From: an uncultured Oscillospiraceae bacterium
GTDB taxonomy: Bacteria > Bacillota > Clostridia > Oscillospirales > Acutalibacteraceae
DNA: 64,000 nt
Assembly (NCBI GenBank): GCA_900541565.1
Contig: UQKB01000005.1
Span: 39,619-103,618 of the forward strand
Direction: 5' to 3'
Shown: piece by piece, positions 51,491-63,935 of the stretch
Numbering within the stretch: the first letter of the stretch is position 1
Layout of the letters: every line of letters begins with the position of its first letter
Made by a program: the position numbers and the translations under genes
The notes under the pieces: model-generated
Databases searched by the model: none
Seen by the model: the letters and a program-made list of their open reading frames with translations, nothing else
What the model was told of the DNA's origin: nothing

Positions 51491-52357
51491 TCAGCCGTCT
51501 ATACACTCTATATTAATGACTGCCCTGCATTCGCCGGAAAGCCGTTCCCTGGGGCAGAGCGCTATGTAAATTTCTTTTACACATAAATGGTCGTCAATGA
51601 AGACCTGCTTTGGCTTAAAAGCCGGTAAAATTCCCTCGCCACCGACAGAGGTAAAAGGAACCAGCCGGATTTTGGGGTATACTGCGCCTTCCTGCATAGA
51701 GGGGCCTGCAGCATGTGCGGTACAATATCCTTTGATCTCCTCAGGGACCACCGGTTCCACCGTCTGAAAATCCGCTACAATCACCGGGCTTTGGGAAAAA
51801 GGTTCAATCAGGCTATTGCCGGTGTCCAGCTTGCCCAAAAGCTCGCAGGTGCGGCCGCCGTTTACAATTTTTACCCTGCTTACAGTTTTTTGGGGCAGAC
51901 GCGCCTGGAGCAGCCTTGTAAACACCCGCAGCAGAACATAACACACAAGTGTAGACACAGCCAGTAACAAAGGAGAAATATTAAAATAAACGGCGCCGTT
52001 GTTTATTACCATTCCCGCAGGGGTTAACAAGAACCATAAAGCGATCATCGCGCCGCCAAAGCAAAGGCTGATTAACAGAAATATAGCGATGTTTTTTAAA
52101 AAAGCCTTTGGACTGTGCAAACCGAAGGTCGCCAAAACAACAAAAAATGCAATAACAAGCTTGATAAGAAAATTTGGCACAACTGGAAGGGGTGGCAATA
52201 ATATAATAAAAGAGCTTATGGCGCCTACAGCGGCGCCCAAGACCAGGCGCCGCTGCTTAACGGGTATTTTTGTGAATTTTGCGCACGCAAGCAGTATAAA
52301 ATAATTGATAAAGAGGTTCAGACAAATCAAGACGTCAAGATATACGGTTTGTTTCAT
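51491..52357 (-). CDS. spoIIGA: Sigma-E processing peptidase SpoIIGA
   Basis: A 288-residue membrane aspartic protease with five N-terminal membrane helices (to about 145). The active-site DTG is Asp178-Gly180 (KLDTGNSL), followed by the PVIVADF strand. It cleaves pro-SigE after activation from the forespore. The ATG at 52357 has GAAGGTG eight bases upstream and is preferred over an upstream GTG. It sits in the classic spoIIGA-sigE operon. Confidence 0.93.
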   Translation of the reverse strand: MKQTVYLDVLICLNLFINYFILLACAKFTKIPVKQRRLVLGAAVGAISSFIILLPPLPVVPNFLIKLVIAFFVVLATFGLHSPKAFLKNIAIFLLISLCFGGAMIALWFLLTPAGMVINNGAVYFNISPLLLAVSTLVCYVLLRVFTRLLQARLPQKTVSRVKIVNGGRTCELLGKLDTGNSLIEPFSQSPVIVADFQTVEPVVPEEIKGYCTAHAAGPSMQEGAVYPKIRLVPFTSVGGEGILPAFKPKQVFIDDHLCVKEIYIALCPRERLSGECRAVINIECIDG

Positions 52358-52392
52358 GCTGCGCACACCTTCAAATAGAAATCCTTATCTGT

Positions 52393-52425
52393 ATTATCCC
52401 ACAGGGAATGAATATTTATTGTCAC
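52393..52425 (-). promoter_or_regulatory. spoIIG-type promoter with long spacer (possible Spo0A target)
   Basis: On the minus strand GTGACA (52425-52420) and GATAAT (52398-52393) are 21 bases apart, longer than the usual 17. The Bacillus spoIIG promoter likewise has an over-long spacer and needs phosphorylated Spo0A. TTGTCAC on the plus strand is a partial Spo0A-box match. Confidence 0.5.
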
Positions 52426-52466
52426 AATCTGTTTTTCCAAAAGAAAAATAAAAAGGGGGACTTCTT

Positions 52467-52556
52467 ATGGGTATAGGCCTTGTAATCGGCTTTATATTGG
52501 GAAATCTTACAGGTGTTTGTTTTATGTGCCTGTTTCAGATCAATAAAAAGCAGTAA
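52467..52556 (+). CDS. DUF3789-like micro-protein (29 residues)
   Basis: The 29-residue protein is a single hydrophobic helix with small-residue spacing (GLVIGFILGNLTGVCFMCLF) and a short polar tail ending KKQ. The GxxxG pattern and MCLFQ motif match DUF3789, found in small Clostridia/Bacilli proteins near phage or conjugative DNA. A strong GGGGG ribosome site sits seven bases upstream. No mobile genes surround it here, so its role is unknown. It lies between divergent spoIIGA and the ATPase operon. Confidence 0.55.
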   Translation: MGIGLVIGFILGNLTGVCFMCLFQINKKQ

Positions 52557-52616
52557 AGGACCGTGGTATTTATAAAATTCTATTGAATTAGGCGTGCGTG
52601 CTATAGCAGAAAAAGA

Positions 52617-52645
52617 TTGACAAATATCCATTTTTTGGTTAAAAT
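52617..52645 (+). promoter_or_regulatory. Promoter of the V/A-type ATPase operon
   Basis: TTGACA (52617-52622) and TAAAAT (52640-52645), 17-base spacer. Confidence 0.75.
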
Positions 52646-52693
52646 AACCCTATATACTTTTTAATGTAAGCAGTTTTTATGGTGGTGATAGAA

Positions 52694-53005
52694 TTGGCGC
52701 TTGAGACGGTAAACAGGATAAAACAGGCGGAAGCAGCAGCGGCGCAGACAGAGCAAAACGCCAGGGAGCAGGCGCAGACGGCCATAATCCGTGCAAAGGA
52801 GCGGGCAAAAGAAACCGTACAGCAAATGCAGCAACAGGCAAAAGAGCAAACAGATATGCGTATACAGCAGGCAAAGGAAGAAGCACAGGCGCTTATAACG
52901 GCAGCGGAAAAAGAAGCAGCCCAACAGGTGCAGGCGCTCAAAGCACAGGCGCAAACACAGCAGCGTGTGGTCATACGGCGTATTATTGAGAAAATTGTTG
53001 AATAA
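52694..53005 (+). CDS. V/A-type ATPase peripheral-stalk subunit (H/G-like coiled coil)
   Basis: A 103-residue, Ala/Gln/Glu-rich, almost entirely helical protein (ALETVNRIKQAEAAAAQTEQ, continuing heptad-like to the end), typical of the AhaH/NtpF peripheral-stalk subunit that pairs with subunit E. The TTG at 52694, six bases after GGTGGTG, gives the family-typical start; an ATG at 52679 is an alternative. It begins the nine-gene ATPase operon. Confidence 0.8.
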   Translation: MALETVNRIKQAEAAAAQTEQNAREQAQTAIIRAKERAKETVQQMQQQAKEQTDMRIQQAKEEAQALITAAEKEAAQQVQALKAQAQTQQRVVIRRIIEKIVE

Positions 53006-53065
53006 AACCGGCTATACTTTTTGCGAAGTGTTTATTATATAAAAAATGAAGCGGAGGTGCATGGT

Positions 53066-55559
<2,494 letters not shown>

Positions 55560-55600
55560 TTTTATCATAAAAATAACCGGAACGGGAGAAACGGACGCTT

Positions 55601-56185
55601 ATGGCAGGAATAGATAAAATACTGGAACAGATCGACCGGCAAGCACAGGATGCCGCCGCAAGAATACAAGCAGAAGCCGATTCCCAGGTGCGGGAAATTG
55701 CACAGCAGGCGCAGGATGAGGGACGGGAAGAAGCCCTGAAAATGGAAGAAAAAGCGGCGGTACAATGTAAAGATATTCTGGAAAGAGGAAAGTCTTCGGC
55801 GGCAATTGTAAAACGCAAGGCACTTTTACAGGCAAAGCAGCAGATAATAGGCAATATCATCTGCCAGGCAAAAACTGCGCTTTTAAGCTTGCCTGCGGAC
55901 GAATATTTTACCCTGCTGCTGAAAATGATCGACAAATACGCGCAAAAGGCTTCGGGACAAATTGCACTTTGCCAAAAGGATCTTGCGCGTATGCCTCAAT
56001 TTTTTCATGACGAGCTGCAAAGCAGGGCAAACGGCAGGCTGACGCTTGCACGGCAGCCTGCCCGTATAGACGGCGGCTTCATCCTGCTTTACGGGGATAT
56101 TGAAGAAAATTGTTCTTTTGAAGCGCTGTTTTCCGGCGCGCATGAACAATTGCAGGACGAGGTGCAAAGACTGCTCTTTACTTGA
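55601..56185 (+). CDS. V/A-type ATPase subunit E
   Basis: A 194-residue peripheral stalk subunit. The N-terminal long helix (IDKILEQIDRQAQDAAARIQ) forms a coiled coil with the H-like subunit, and the C-terminal globular domain includes a conserved DGGFILLYGDIEENCSF block. The start follows GGAACGGGAGAAACGGACGCTT. It is followed by subunit C after 20 bases. Confidence 0.9.
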   Translation: MAGIDKILEQIDRQAQDAAARIQAEADSQVREIAQQAQDEGREEALKMEEKAAVQCKDILERGKSSAAIVKRKALLQAKQQIIGNIICQAKTALLSLPADEYFTLLLKMIDKYAQKASGQIALCQKDLARMPQFFHDELQSRANGRLTLARQPARIDGGFILLYGDIEENCSFEALFSGAHEQLQDEVQRLLFT

Positions 56186-56205
56186 AAAGGAGGCTTTTCA
56201 CATAT

Positions 56206-57174
56206 ATGGCGGCAGATTATACCTATGCAGTTGCCCGGATACGGGCAAAAGAACTGCAGCTTTTTGGAAAGCAGGACCTGGACGCGTTGCTTGCCTGCAA
56301 GGATGAACAGCAATGCCTGCGTTTTCTTGCAGACAAGGGATGGGGCAAGGAAGGACAGGAGCAAAGCGCAGAAGACCTTTTACAGGCAGAGCAGGAAAAA
56401 ACCTGGCGACTGATGCGCGAGCTGGTGGATGACGTTCATGCGTTTGATGTTTTTCTTGTACAAAGCGATTTTCATAATTTAAAAGCGTCTGTCAAGGCAA
56501 TTACACGCAGTGTGGATCCGTCGGGGATCTTTCTTCCTAACGGAACGGTACCGGCGCAGCATATTTATGAATCGGTCGGCAAGCGGGTTTATACTGACTT
56601 ACCTTATGCTATGCAGGATTGTGCCAGGCAGGCAATGACGGTGCTGCTGCAGACAGGCGATGGACAGCTTTGCGATAGCATTATCGACAAGGCTTGCCTG
56701 CAAACGGTGCGAGCGCTTAGTCTGCAGGCGAAAAGCGAGGTGCTTTCCCTTTATGCGGAACTTACCGTTGCGTTTGCAGACATCAAAATAGCAGTGCGCT
56801 GCTGTAAAACGGGAAAAACGCTTGCGTTTATCCAAAACAGCCTGGCCGCGTGTGAAACACTTAACACGCAGCTGCTTGCAAGGGCTGCGTCCAAATCTCT
56901 CGAAGAGCTTTACGCCTATTTGCGTTTTACAGATTACGCGGCAGCGGTAGAGGCGCTTAAGCAATCACCGGCAGCTTTTGAAAAATGGTGCGACGATCTG
57001 TTGATCCATCAGTTGCAAACACAAAAGTGGGAACCGTTTTCCATTGGGCCTCTTGCGGCGTACGTCATTGCCAGAGAAACAGAAATTAAAGCGGTAAGGC
57101 TGATCCTTTCGGCAAAGCGAAACGGACTGGATCTGCAAATGATTAAAGAAAGGCTGCGCGATATGTATGTATAG
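56206..57174 (+). CDS. V/A-type ATPase subunit C
   Basis: A 322-residue, all-helical protein matching the archaeal/bacterial AtpC/NtpC (d-type) subunit that links the rotor to the K ring. DYTYAVARIRAKELQLFG opens it and FSIGPLAAYVIARETEIKAVRLIL is the conserved end. The ATG at 56206 follows AGGAGG by 11 bases; a TTG 24 bases upstream overlaps subunit E. It overlaps subunit F by eight bases. Confidence 0.9.
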   Translation: MAADYTYAVARIRAKELQLFGKQDLDALLACKDEQQCLRFLADKGWGKEGQEQSAEDLLQAEQEKTWRLMRELVDDVHAFDVFLVQSDFHNLKASVKAITRSVDPSGIFLPNGTVPAQHIYESVGKRVYTDLPYAMQDCARQAMTVLLQTGDGQLCDSIIDKACLQTVRALSLQAKSEVLSLYAELTVAFADIKIAVRCCKTGKTLAFIQNSLAACETLNTQLLARAASKSLEELYAYLRFTDYAAAVEALKQSPAAFEKWCDDLLIHQLQTQKWEPFSIGPLAAYVIARETEIKAVRLILSAKRNGLDLQMIKERLRDMYV

Positions 57175-57484
57175 AATAGCTGTAATCGGCGACCGGGACA
57201 GCATATACGGGTTTGCTGCGCTTGGGCTTGACGTGGTCTTTGTAGAGCCGGAGGAAGACGCGCTTTCAAAAATCCGTAAGGTTTGTACTGGCAAGTATGC
57301 CGTAGTATATGTTACAGAAGCGCTTGCCCTTGCTTATGAAAAAGAATTTGCCCGCTATGCTTCTTCTGCATTGCCCGCTGTAATCCCCATACCAGGCGCA
57401 TATGGAAATACAGGGATGGGCATGACAAACGTCAGGCGCTCTGTGGAAAAAGCCGTCGGGTCCGATATTCTGTTTAACGATTGA
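57167..57484 (+). CDS. V/A-type ATPase subunit F
   Basis: A 105-residue Rossmann-like protein ([19 protein letters not shown], ending [14 protein letters not shown]), the rotor-associated regulatory subunit. The length is typical. It overlaps subunit C by eight bases, so the two are translationally coupled. Confidence 0.92.
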   Translation: MYRIAVIGDRDSIYGFAALGLDVVFVEPEEDALSKIRKVCTGKYAVVYVTEALALAYEKEFARYASSALPAVIPIPGAYGNTGMGMTNVRRSVEKAVGSDILFND

Positions 57485-57557
57485 TTCACTTAAAAAGGCT
57501 CCTGACCGCTGCAGGCTTCAGGCGCAGGAAATACCCATGGAAGGAACGGAATTGACT

Positions 57558-59327
57558 ATGAGCACAGGTATCATTAAAAAGGTTGCAGGCCCCCTTGTCA
57601 TTGCCGAGGGAATGCGCAATGCAAATATGTTTGACGTCGTACGTGTCAGCTCCCAAAGGCTGATCGGGGAAATTATAGAAATGCACGGTGACAGGGCTTC
57701 CATTCAGGTTTATGAAGAAACCTCCGGGCTCGGGCCGGGCGAGCCGGTGGAATCTACCGGACTGCCGTTGAGCGTTGAGCTGGGCCCCGGCCTGATCGGC
57801 AGTATTTATGACGGCATCCAAAGGCCGCTTGATGATATTATGAAAGTCAGCGGCAACAATCTGCAAAGGGGTGTGGAGGTTCCGTCGCTCAAAAGGGACA
57901 AAAAGTGGAAGTTCCAGCCCGTTGCCAAGGAAGGCGACCGGGTTGAAACCGGCGACGTGCTCGGCACTGTGCAGGAGACAGAAATCGTCCGGCAAAAAAT
58001 TATGGTTCCGCATAAGCTGCGCGGCACAATAAAAAGCATACAGGCGGGCTTCTTTACCGTAACGGATACGGTGGCGGTTATTGCAACAGAAGAAGGAGAC
58101 GTAAAAGTAAGCCTCATGCAAAAATGGCCGGTCCGTGTAGGGCGCCCTTATAAAAGAAAGCTTTCGCCGGAAATGCCTCTTGTAACGGGCCAGCGCGTGA
58201 TCGACACGCTTTTTCCCATTGCAAAGGGCGGCGTTGCCGCCGTTCCCGGACCGTTTGGCAGCGGAAAAACGGTGGTGCAGCACCAGCTTGCCAAATGGGC
58301 GGAGGCAGATATTGTCGTTTATATCGGCTGTGGAGAGCGCGGCAATGAAATGACAGACGTTCTCAATGAATTCCCGGAACTGATTGACCCCAAAACGGGT
58401 CATTCGCTGATGAAGCGCACCGTGCTGATTGCCAACACGTCGGATATGCCTGTTGCAGCGCGCGAGGCTTCCATTTACACCGGGATTACCATTGCGGAAT
58501 ATTTTCGTGATATGGGATTTTCCGTTGCGCTGATGGGCGACTCCACCTCACGTTGGGCCGAGGCCCTGCGTGAAATGTCCGGCCGTCTGGAGGAAATGCC
58601 CGGGGAGGAAGGCTACCCCGCGTATCTGGGCAGCCGCCTTGCGCAATTTTATGAAAGGGCGGGGCGCGTGATCACACTGGGCAGTGCAGATACAGAAGGT
58701 GCGCTTTCCGTTATCGGCGCCGTATCGCCCCCGGGAGGGGATATTTCAGAGCCGGTTTCCCAGGCGACGCTGCGTATTGTGAAGGTTTTTTGGGGACTGG
58801 ATGCAGACCTTGCCTATAAACGCCATTTTCCGGCAATCAATTGGCTGAAAAGTTATTCGCTTTACCTTGATACTATGGCCGCGTGGTTTAATCAGACGGT
58901 TGCGCCGGACTGGATGGAGTGCCGGCATAGCCTGATGCGCATCTTGCAAGAGGAAGCGGAACTGGACGAAATTGTCAAGCTGGTCGGTATGGACGCCCTT
59001 TCGCCGCCCGACAGGATCAAGCTGGAAGCCGCACGCTCCATCCGGGAGGACTTTCTGCATCAGGATGCCTTTCATGAGGTAGACACCTATACGCCGCTTG
59101 CAAAGCAGCACAGGATGATGCAGTTGGTGCTTGCATATTATCAAAAAGCCATGCAGGCGCTGGAAAAGGGCGCAACGGTCGACGGCCTTGTAAAAATGCC
59201 TGTGAGGGAACGTCTGGGCCGGTTTAAGTATGTGCCGGCGCAAGACATGGAAAAAGAATATGCGCTTTTGATGGAGCAGCTTGATATTGATATGGGAAAC
59301 GAAGTGAGCAAAGGAGCGGATTTCTGA
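57558..59327 (+). CDS. V/A-type ATPase catalytic subunit A
   Basis: A 589-residue catalytic subunit. P-loop GPFGSGKT lies at about 231-238. The non-homologous insert typical of A subunits occupies roughly 110-200, and [29 protein letters not shown] is the conserved catalytic block with the downstream Glu. The ATG at 57558 is preceded by AAGGAACGG. The subunit B gene starts on the stop codon (TGATG). Confidence 0.97.
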   Translation: MSTGIIKKVAGPLVIAEGMRNANMFDVVRVSSQRLIGEIIEMHGDRASIQVYEETSGLGPGEPVESTGLPLSVELGPGLIGSIYDGIQRPLDDIMKVSGNNLQRGVEVPSLKRDKKWKFQPVAKEGDRVETGDVLGTVQETEIVRQKIMVPHKLRGTIKSIQAGFFTVTDTVAVIATEEGDVKVSLMQKWPVRVGRPYKRKLSPEMPLVTGQRVIDTLFPIAKGGVAAVPGPFGSGKTVVQHQLAKWAEADIVVYIGCGERGNEMTDVLNEFPELIDPKTGHSLMKRTVLIANTSDMPVAAREASIYTGITIAEYFRDMGFSVALMGDSTSRWAEALREMSGRLEEMPGEEGYPAYLGSRLAQFYERAGRVITLGSADTEGALSVIGAVSPPGGDISEPVSQATLRIVKVFWGLDADLAYKRHFPAINWLKSYSLYLDTMAAWFNQTVAPDWMECRHSLMRILQEEAELDEIVKLVGMDALSPPDRIKLEAARSIREDFLHQDAFHEVDTYTPLAKQHRMMQLVLAYYQKAMQALEKGATVDGLVKMPVRERLGRFKYVPAQDMEKEYALLMEQLDIDMGNEVSKGADF

Positions 59328-60697
59328 TGCCGAAGGAATACAGAACAATCGAAGAGGTAGCAGGCCCCCTTATGCTTGTCAGGGGCGTAGAAGACGTACG
59401 GTATAACGATCTTGGCGAAATAGAGCTTGCAAACGGTGAAAAACGGCGCTGCAAGGTGCTGGAAATTGACGGCGGCAACGCGTTGGTGCAATTGTTTGAA
59501 AATTCTGCCGGGATCAATCTTTCCAACAGCAAGGTACGCTTTTTGGGAAGAAGCATGCAGCTGGGCGTCAGTGCTGATATGCTCAGCCGCGTCTTTGACG
59601 GCCTTGGTAACCCAATTGATGGCGGGCCGGAAATTTTACCGGAAAAGCGTCTGGATATCAACGGGCTTCCCATGAACCCCGCGGCGCGCAATTATCCGCA
59701 GGAATTTATCCAAACGGGGGTTTCGGCCATTGACGGCCTCAATACGCTAGTCCGCGGCCAAAAGCTACCTATTTTTTCCGCCTCGGGACTGCCGCATGCC
59801 AACCTGGCAGCGCAGATTGCAAGACAGGCAAAAGTCCGCGGTACCACAGAACCGTTTGCCGTTGTCTTTGCAGCAATGGGGATTACCTTTGAAGAATCCA
59901 ATTATTTTGTTGAAAGCTTTAAAGAAACCGGCGCGATCGACAGAACGGTCATGTTTGTTAACCTTGCAAACGACCCGGCCATTGAACGCATTGCAACACC
60001 GCGCATGGCGCTTACGGCTGCGGAATATCTGGCATTTGATGCAGGTATGCACGTGCTTGTGATTATGACGGACATCACAAATTATGCAGATGCCCTGCGT
60101 GAGGTTTCCGCTGCGCGCAAGGAGGTCCCGGGCAGGCGTGGGTATCCCGGATATATGTATACGGATCTTGCGTCCTTATACGAGCGTGCAGGCCGCCAGA
60201 AGGGAAAGCAGGGAAGTATTACCCTGATCCCCATCCTGACCATGCCAGAGGACGATAAAACCCATCCAATCCCCGATCTGACAGGCTATATTACAGAAGG
60301 ACAAATTATTTTAAGCCGTGATCTGTATCGGAAAAATATTATGCCGCCCATAGACGTGCTGCCTTCGCTGAGCCGTTTAAAAGACAAGGGCATAGGTGCC
60401 GGAAAAACCAGAGCGGACCATGCCAATACGATGAACCAGCTTTTTGCGGCCTACGCAAGGGGAAAAGATGCAAAGGAGCTTATGGTTATCCTGGGTGAGG
60501 CGGCGCTGACAGACATAGATAAACTTTATGCGCAATTTGCAGACGCGTTTGAAAAAGAATATGTGTCCCAGGGCTACAACACAAACAGGGAAATTGAGGA
60601 AACCCTGCAAATCGGCTGGAAGCTTTTGTCTATTCTTCCCAGAAGCGAGCTTAAGCGTATTAAGGATGAATTTTTAGACGAATACTATGGCAAGTGA
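59327..60697 (+). CDS. V/A-type ATPase subunit B
   Basis: A 456-residue non-catalytic nucleotide-binding subunit. It lacks a P-loop, as usual, with [16 protein letters not shown] in that place. The arginine-finger and conserved segments [30 protein letters not shown] and [21 protein letters not shown] are clear. It starts on the subunit A stop. Confidence 0.97.
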   Translation: MPKEYRTIEEVAGPLMLVRGVEDVRYNDLGEIELANGEKRRCKVLEIDGGNALVQLFENSAGINLSNSKVRFLGRSMQLGVSADMLSRVFDGLGNPIDGGPEILPEKRLDINGLPMNPAARNYPQEFIQTGVSAIDGLNTLVRGQKLPIFSASGLPHANLAAQIARQAKVRGTTEPFAVVFAAMGITFEESNYFVESFKETGAIDRTVMFVNLANDPAIERIATPRMALTAAEYLAFDAGMHVLVIMTDITNYADALREVSAARKEVPGRRGYPGYMYTDLASLYERAGRQKGKQGSITLIPILTMPEDDKTHPIPDLTGYITEGQIILSRDLYRKNIMPPIDVLPSLSRLKDKGIGAGKTRADHANTMNQLFAAYARGKDAKELMVILGEAALTDIDKLYAQFADAFEKEYVSQGYNTNREIEETLQIGWKLLSILPRSELKRIKDEFLDEYYGK

Positions 60698-60716
60698 GAA
60701 AAAGAGGTGAACGCCA

Positions 60717-61373
60717 GTGGCTTCTACAACGGTCAACCCAACCAGAATGGAGCTTACGCGCCTGAAAAAAAAGCTGGTGACGGCAATGCGCGGCCACAAG
60801 CTTTTAAAAGACAAGCGTGACGAGCTTATGCGGCAATTTTTAGAGCTTGTCAGGGAAAATAAAGTCCTGCGTCAGCGCGTTGAGCAGGGCATTGAAAGAG
60901 CCAACAAAAATTTTGTCCTGGCCAGGGCTTCCATGTCCGACGAGCTTCTCAACGCAGCGCTTTTAGCGCCAAAGCAGGAGGTTTCTTTAAGGCTTGGCAC
61001 CAAAAATGTAATGAGCGTTGACATACCCGTTTTTGAATACCAGACCAGAACGTCCGATGCAAACGATATTTACGCCTACGGCTTTGCCTTTACCTCGGCA
61101 GATCTGGACGACGCGGTAAAGTCTTTGGCAAATGTTTTGCCGGACATGCTTCGCCTGGCGGAATGTGAAAAATCCTGCCAGCTTATGGCAAATGAAATTG
61201 AAAAGACCCGGCGCAGGGTCAATGCGCTGGAGCATGTGATGATTCCGCAAATGCAAAGCAATATTAAATATATTACCATGAAGCTTGACGAAAACGAACG
61301 CAGCACGCAGATTCGCCTGATGAAGGTAAAGGATATGATGCTCAAACAGGCCCACGGCTATGAAAGCCGATAA
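60717..61373 (+). CDS. V/A-type ATPase subunit D
   Basis: A 218-residue central shaft subunit made of two long helices. VNPTRMELTRLKKKLVTAMRGHKLLKDKRDEL and VNALEHVMIPQMQSNIKYI are the family signatures. The GTG start at 60717 follows AGAGGTGAACGCCA. It is the last gene of the operon and precedes a terminator. Confidence 0.94.
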   Translation: MASTTVNPTRMELTRLKKKLVTAMRGHKLLKDKRDELMRQFLELVRENKVLRQRVEQGIERANKNFVLARASMSDELLNAALLAPKQEVSLRLGTKNVMSVDIPVFEYQTRTSDANDIYAYGFAFTSADLDDAVKSLANVLPDMLRLAECEKSCQLMANEIEKTRRRVNALEHVMIPQMQSNIKYITMKLDENERSTQIRLMKVKDMMLKQAHGYESR

Positions 61374-61442
61374 AGCTGGCATAAATCCTGCATGGCAGTG
61401 CCGCCAGTGCAGCTGCCTGTTACCCTAAAAAAGAGCGTCTAA

Positions 61443-61474
61443 AAAAACGCCCGCGCTAACGCAGGCGTTTTTTC
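61443..61474 (+). terminator. Terminator of the ATPase operon
   Basis: AAAAACGCC and GGCGTTTTTT arms around a short inner hairpin (GCG...CGC), ending in a T-run; a leucine-rich-repeat gene on the other strand ends just beyond. Confidence 0.85.
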
Positions 61475-61508
61475 TATGCTATATTGCTTAAAAGTAAAAA
61501 GGAAAAAA

Positions 61509-62369
61509 TTATGCAACTTCACTGGAAGGCTCTGTCGGTACAGCGTCAACGGATCCTAAGCTTACAAATTCTACGCCGGCGCTTGCGGCAATTTCTTCTG
61601 CAGGCGTTCCCTCATAGCCCTTAATTTCCTTTAAAGCCGTGCAATTCCAGACAATCGATTCATCCGCCTGCTGCAAATGCTTTGGAAGCGTCAGCGTTTG
61701 AAGGCTGGTGCAGCCAAGAAAAACGGTCGAACCCATGCGCGTAACACCGTCGGGTATAACCATTTCCACCAAAGCCGTACAGCCCTGGAACGCATAGTCG
61801 CCAATAGAAGTAACCGTGTCCGGGATTGTAACGCTCTCCAAGTGCGTGCACATGGCAAAGTTACTGCCGCCTAGGCTTTTCACAGAGGCGGGAATTTCAA
61901 AAGATGTTGCAGGCTTATCCTGCGGGTAGCATATAATCTTTGTCATATCCTTTGTAAAAAGCACGCCGTCTACTACGGTAAAGTCCAGGTTTGCGCTGTC
62001 AAGCGCAATTTCCTGTAGCGCCATCGCGCCATAAAATGCATAATCGTGAATGTCGGAAATGCTGGAAGGAAGTGTAATTTTTGTAACAAGTTCTTGCGCT
62101 GTATCAATAAAAGCCCTGTTGCCAATATGGGTTACAAATTTATCGTCAATTTTTTCAGGAACGGTTACCTGTGCCTCTTGGCCAATATACTTTGTAATAC
62201 GAATGTGCGTGTCAAACACGTCGTATTCATACGAATCGTTCGAGGTGCTTCCCAAATAGCCGTCTTCTCCAACTTTTGTCTCATCAATTGTCAAATTATT
62301 GCCGCCGCAGCCGGCCAACACGGCCGTAAAGAGCAATATACTCATGAATAGGACAATGATTTTTTTCAT
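61509..62369 (-). CDS. BspA-like leucine-rich-repeat lipoprotein
   Basis: A 286-residue lipoprotein (lipobox LAGC, Cys21). The first repeats (about 85-110) are followed by TpLRR/BspA-type repeats of about 23 residues, such as LESVTIPDTVTSIGDYAFQGCTALVEMVIPDGV. Such surface proteins bind host or other proteins, but the ligand is unknown. About five to six repeats are visible, so it is short for the family. The start follows GGAGTGAAGCATT. No promoter was identified. Confidence 0.85.
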   Translation of the reverse strand: MKKIIVLFMSILLFTAVLAGCGGNNLTIDETKVGEDGYLGSTSNDSYEYDVFDTHIRITKYIGQEAQVTVPEKIDDKFVTHIGNRAFIDTAQELVTKITLPSSISDIHDYAFYGAMALQEIALDSANLDFTVVDGVLFTKDMTKIICYPQDKPATSFEIPASVKSLGGSNFAMCTHLESVTIPDTVTSIGDYAFQGCTALVEMVIPDGVTRMGSTVFLGCTSLQTLTLPKHLQQADESIVWNCTALKEIKGYEGTPAEEIAASAGVEFVSLGSVDAVPTEPSSEVA

Positions 62370-62452
62370 AATGCTTCACTCCAGACTCCTAAGTTTAAAA
62401 GGTGTATGCAAAACCGCATGGAAGCTTGCGCAGAGAGCGGGAAGATTTTGCT

Positions 62453-63331
62453 TTATTTCATGCGGCGCTCCCCCATAAATGTAAGCGCAAGCATACCCGC
62501 GCCTACATGTGTGCCGATCACCGGTCCAATATCAGCGATGATGCTGTCCTTTATAAGGCCGCGATCCTTGAGCAGCCTGTCCAGCGCCTGTGCATCCTCC
62601 GGCACGTCGGCATGGCCTATGATTACGGTTTGTTCCTGTGTATTGGCGCCGTCGCTTATCAAGCGGTCGGCCAAACCCTCCAACACCTTGCTGGCACCCC
62701 GGATTTTCGCTACAGTTGTCAGCTTGCCGTCTGAATCCACGCTTAAAAGCGGCTTAATTTGCAGCGCTTTCCCAAAGGCCGCGGTCACGGTGCCGATCCG
62801 CCCACCCCGTTTTAAATGCTCCAGGTCGTCCACAACAAACCAGTGACATACGCGCTGCTTATTCTGCTCCACCCAGTCGGCAAGCACAGAAAGCTGCATA
62901 CCGTCGCGTTTTTTCAGCGCTGCATGGTAAACCAGCAGTCCTTCCCCAACAGAAGCGCACAAAGAATCCACAACCATAATTTTTCTGTCCGGATATTTTT
63001 TTTGCAGATCGGCTACTGCAATTCTGCAGGTATTATATGTGCCGCTCATTCCGGAAGTAAAGCAAATATAAAGGATGTCTTTTCCGTCCTCCAAAAAAGG
63101 TTTAAAAAAGCTTGAAAACTCTTTGTAATTGATTTGGCTTGTGGTGGAAAACTTGCCGGCGCGCATTGCCTGATAAAACGCCTGGTAAGATAACTGGCGC
63201 GCGTCAATATAATGCTTATAGGGGTGCCCGTCCAACGTGAATTCCATAGGAATTACATGGATATCCAGCTCGTTGCAGTGCTGTACAGGCAAATCCAGCG
63301 TACAGTCGGAAATCAAAACATAATTCTCCAT
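62453..63331 (-). CDS. DegV-family fatty-acid-binding protein
   Basis: A 292-residue DegV protein. DCTLDLPVQHC opens it, FTSGMSGTYNTCRIA holds the carboxylate-binding serines, and HLKRGGRIG is the family tail block. In Firmicutes the related FakB proteins present fatty acids to the FakA kinase. Several paralogs per genome are normal and this one is unassigned. The ATG at 63331 has GGAGG six bases upstream. Confidence 0.9.
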   Translation of the reverse strand: MENYVLISDCTLDLPVQHCNELDIHVIPMEFTLDGHPYKHYIDARQLSYQAFYQAMRAGKFSTTSQINYKEFSSFFKPFLEDGKDILYICFTSGMSGTYNTCRIAVADLQKKYPDRKIMVVDSLCASVGEGLLVYHAALKKRDGMQLSVLADWVEQNKQRVCHWFVVDDLEHLKRGGRIGTVTAAFGKALQIKPLLSVDSDGKLTTVAKIRGASKVLEGLADRLISDGANTQEQTVIIGHADVPEDAQALDRLLKDRGLIKDSIIADIGPVIGTHVGAGMLALTFMGERRMK

Positions 63332-63359
63332 TATGAACCTCCATAAAATGTCTTTTTTC

Positions 63360-63388
63360 ATCATAACATAAAACTGTGTGTGATACAA
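63360..63388 (-). promoter_or_regulatory. Promoter for the DegV gene
   Basis: On the minus strand TTGTAT (63388-63383) and TATGAT (63365-63360), 17-base spacer. Confidence 0.6.
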
Positions 63389-63447
63389 TCATTAATTTAT
63401 GAATATACTTAAAACAGGCAATTTTACCGACAGAAAGGATGACCTCT

Positions 63448-63732
63448 ATGAACTGCCGTATTGTCGATATGCGCCATAAAGAAGTGATCAACGCAAAGGA
63501 CGGAGCCAGGCTGGGCTTTGTGGACGATGTAGAAGTAGACACATGCACCGCCAGGTTGGTGTCGATCGTGATTTACGGCCGGTTGAAATGCTTTGGTATT
63601 TTTGGCAGATGCGACGATATTGTAATCCGTTGGGAAAATATTGAGCTGATAGGAGAAGATACGATCCTGGTTAACCATCGCTGCCCGCCAAAGCGCAGGA
63701 AAAAATTCAGAAATCCTTTTGCGTCTATATAG
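63448..63732 (+). CDS. YlmC/YmxH-family sporulation protein (PRC-barrel)
   Basis: A 94-residue PRC-barrel protein (MNCRIVDMRHKEVINAKDGA, then RLGFVDDVEVDTCTARLVSIVIYG). YlmC/YmxH are small proteins associated with sporulation in Clostridia and Bacilli, with no fixed biochemical role. The second in-frame ATG (63448) is chosen because AAAGGATG then lies at normal distance. The tail RRKKFRNPF is basic. Confidence 0.87.
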   Translation: MNCRIVDMRHKEVINAKDGARLGFVDDVEVDTCTARLVSIVIYGRLKCFGIFGRCDDIVIRWENIELIGEDTILVNHRCPPKRRKKFRNPFASI

Positions 63733-63935
63733 CAAAGCGCGCAGGAAAATCTGTTTTTATTATACCGCATCTGTATCCTTAAAACCTTCTTTGCTCAAAA
63801 TATACGCAGAAAATGCTTCTAAATAAAGTATGGAAAAAATGTAGGTTTGTCAATGAAGTGTTACAGATTAGGGAAAGAAAAAAGGACGTGTTTAGGAGAG
63901 CGCCAAATTAAAGGACGCATAGGAAAATAGTTGTA
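63733..63935 (+). other. Intergenic region after the ymxH-type gene
   Basis: No coding sequence or clear terminator was found in these 200 bases. No promoter is convincing. Confidence 0.5.

Noticed and set aside
57486-58403. A 305-codon minus-strand frame over subunit A
   Set aside because: It is antisense to the highly conserved ATPase subunit A and carries no recognisable motif.
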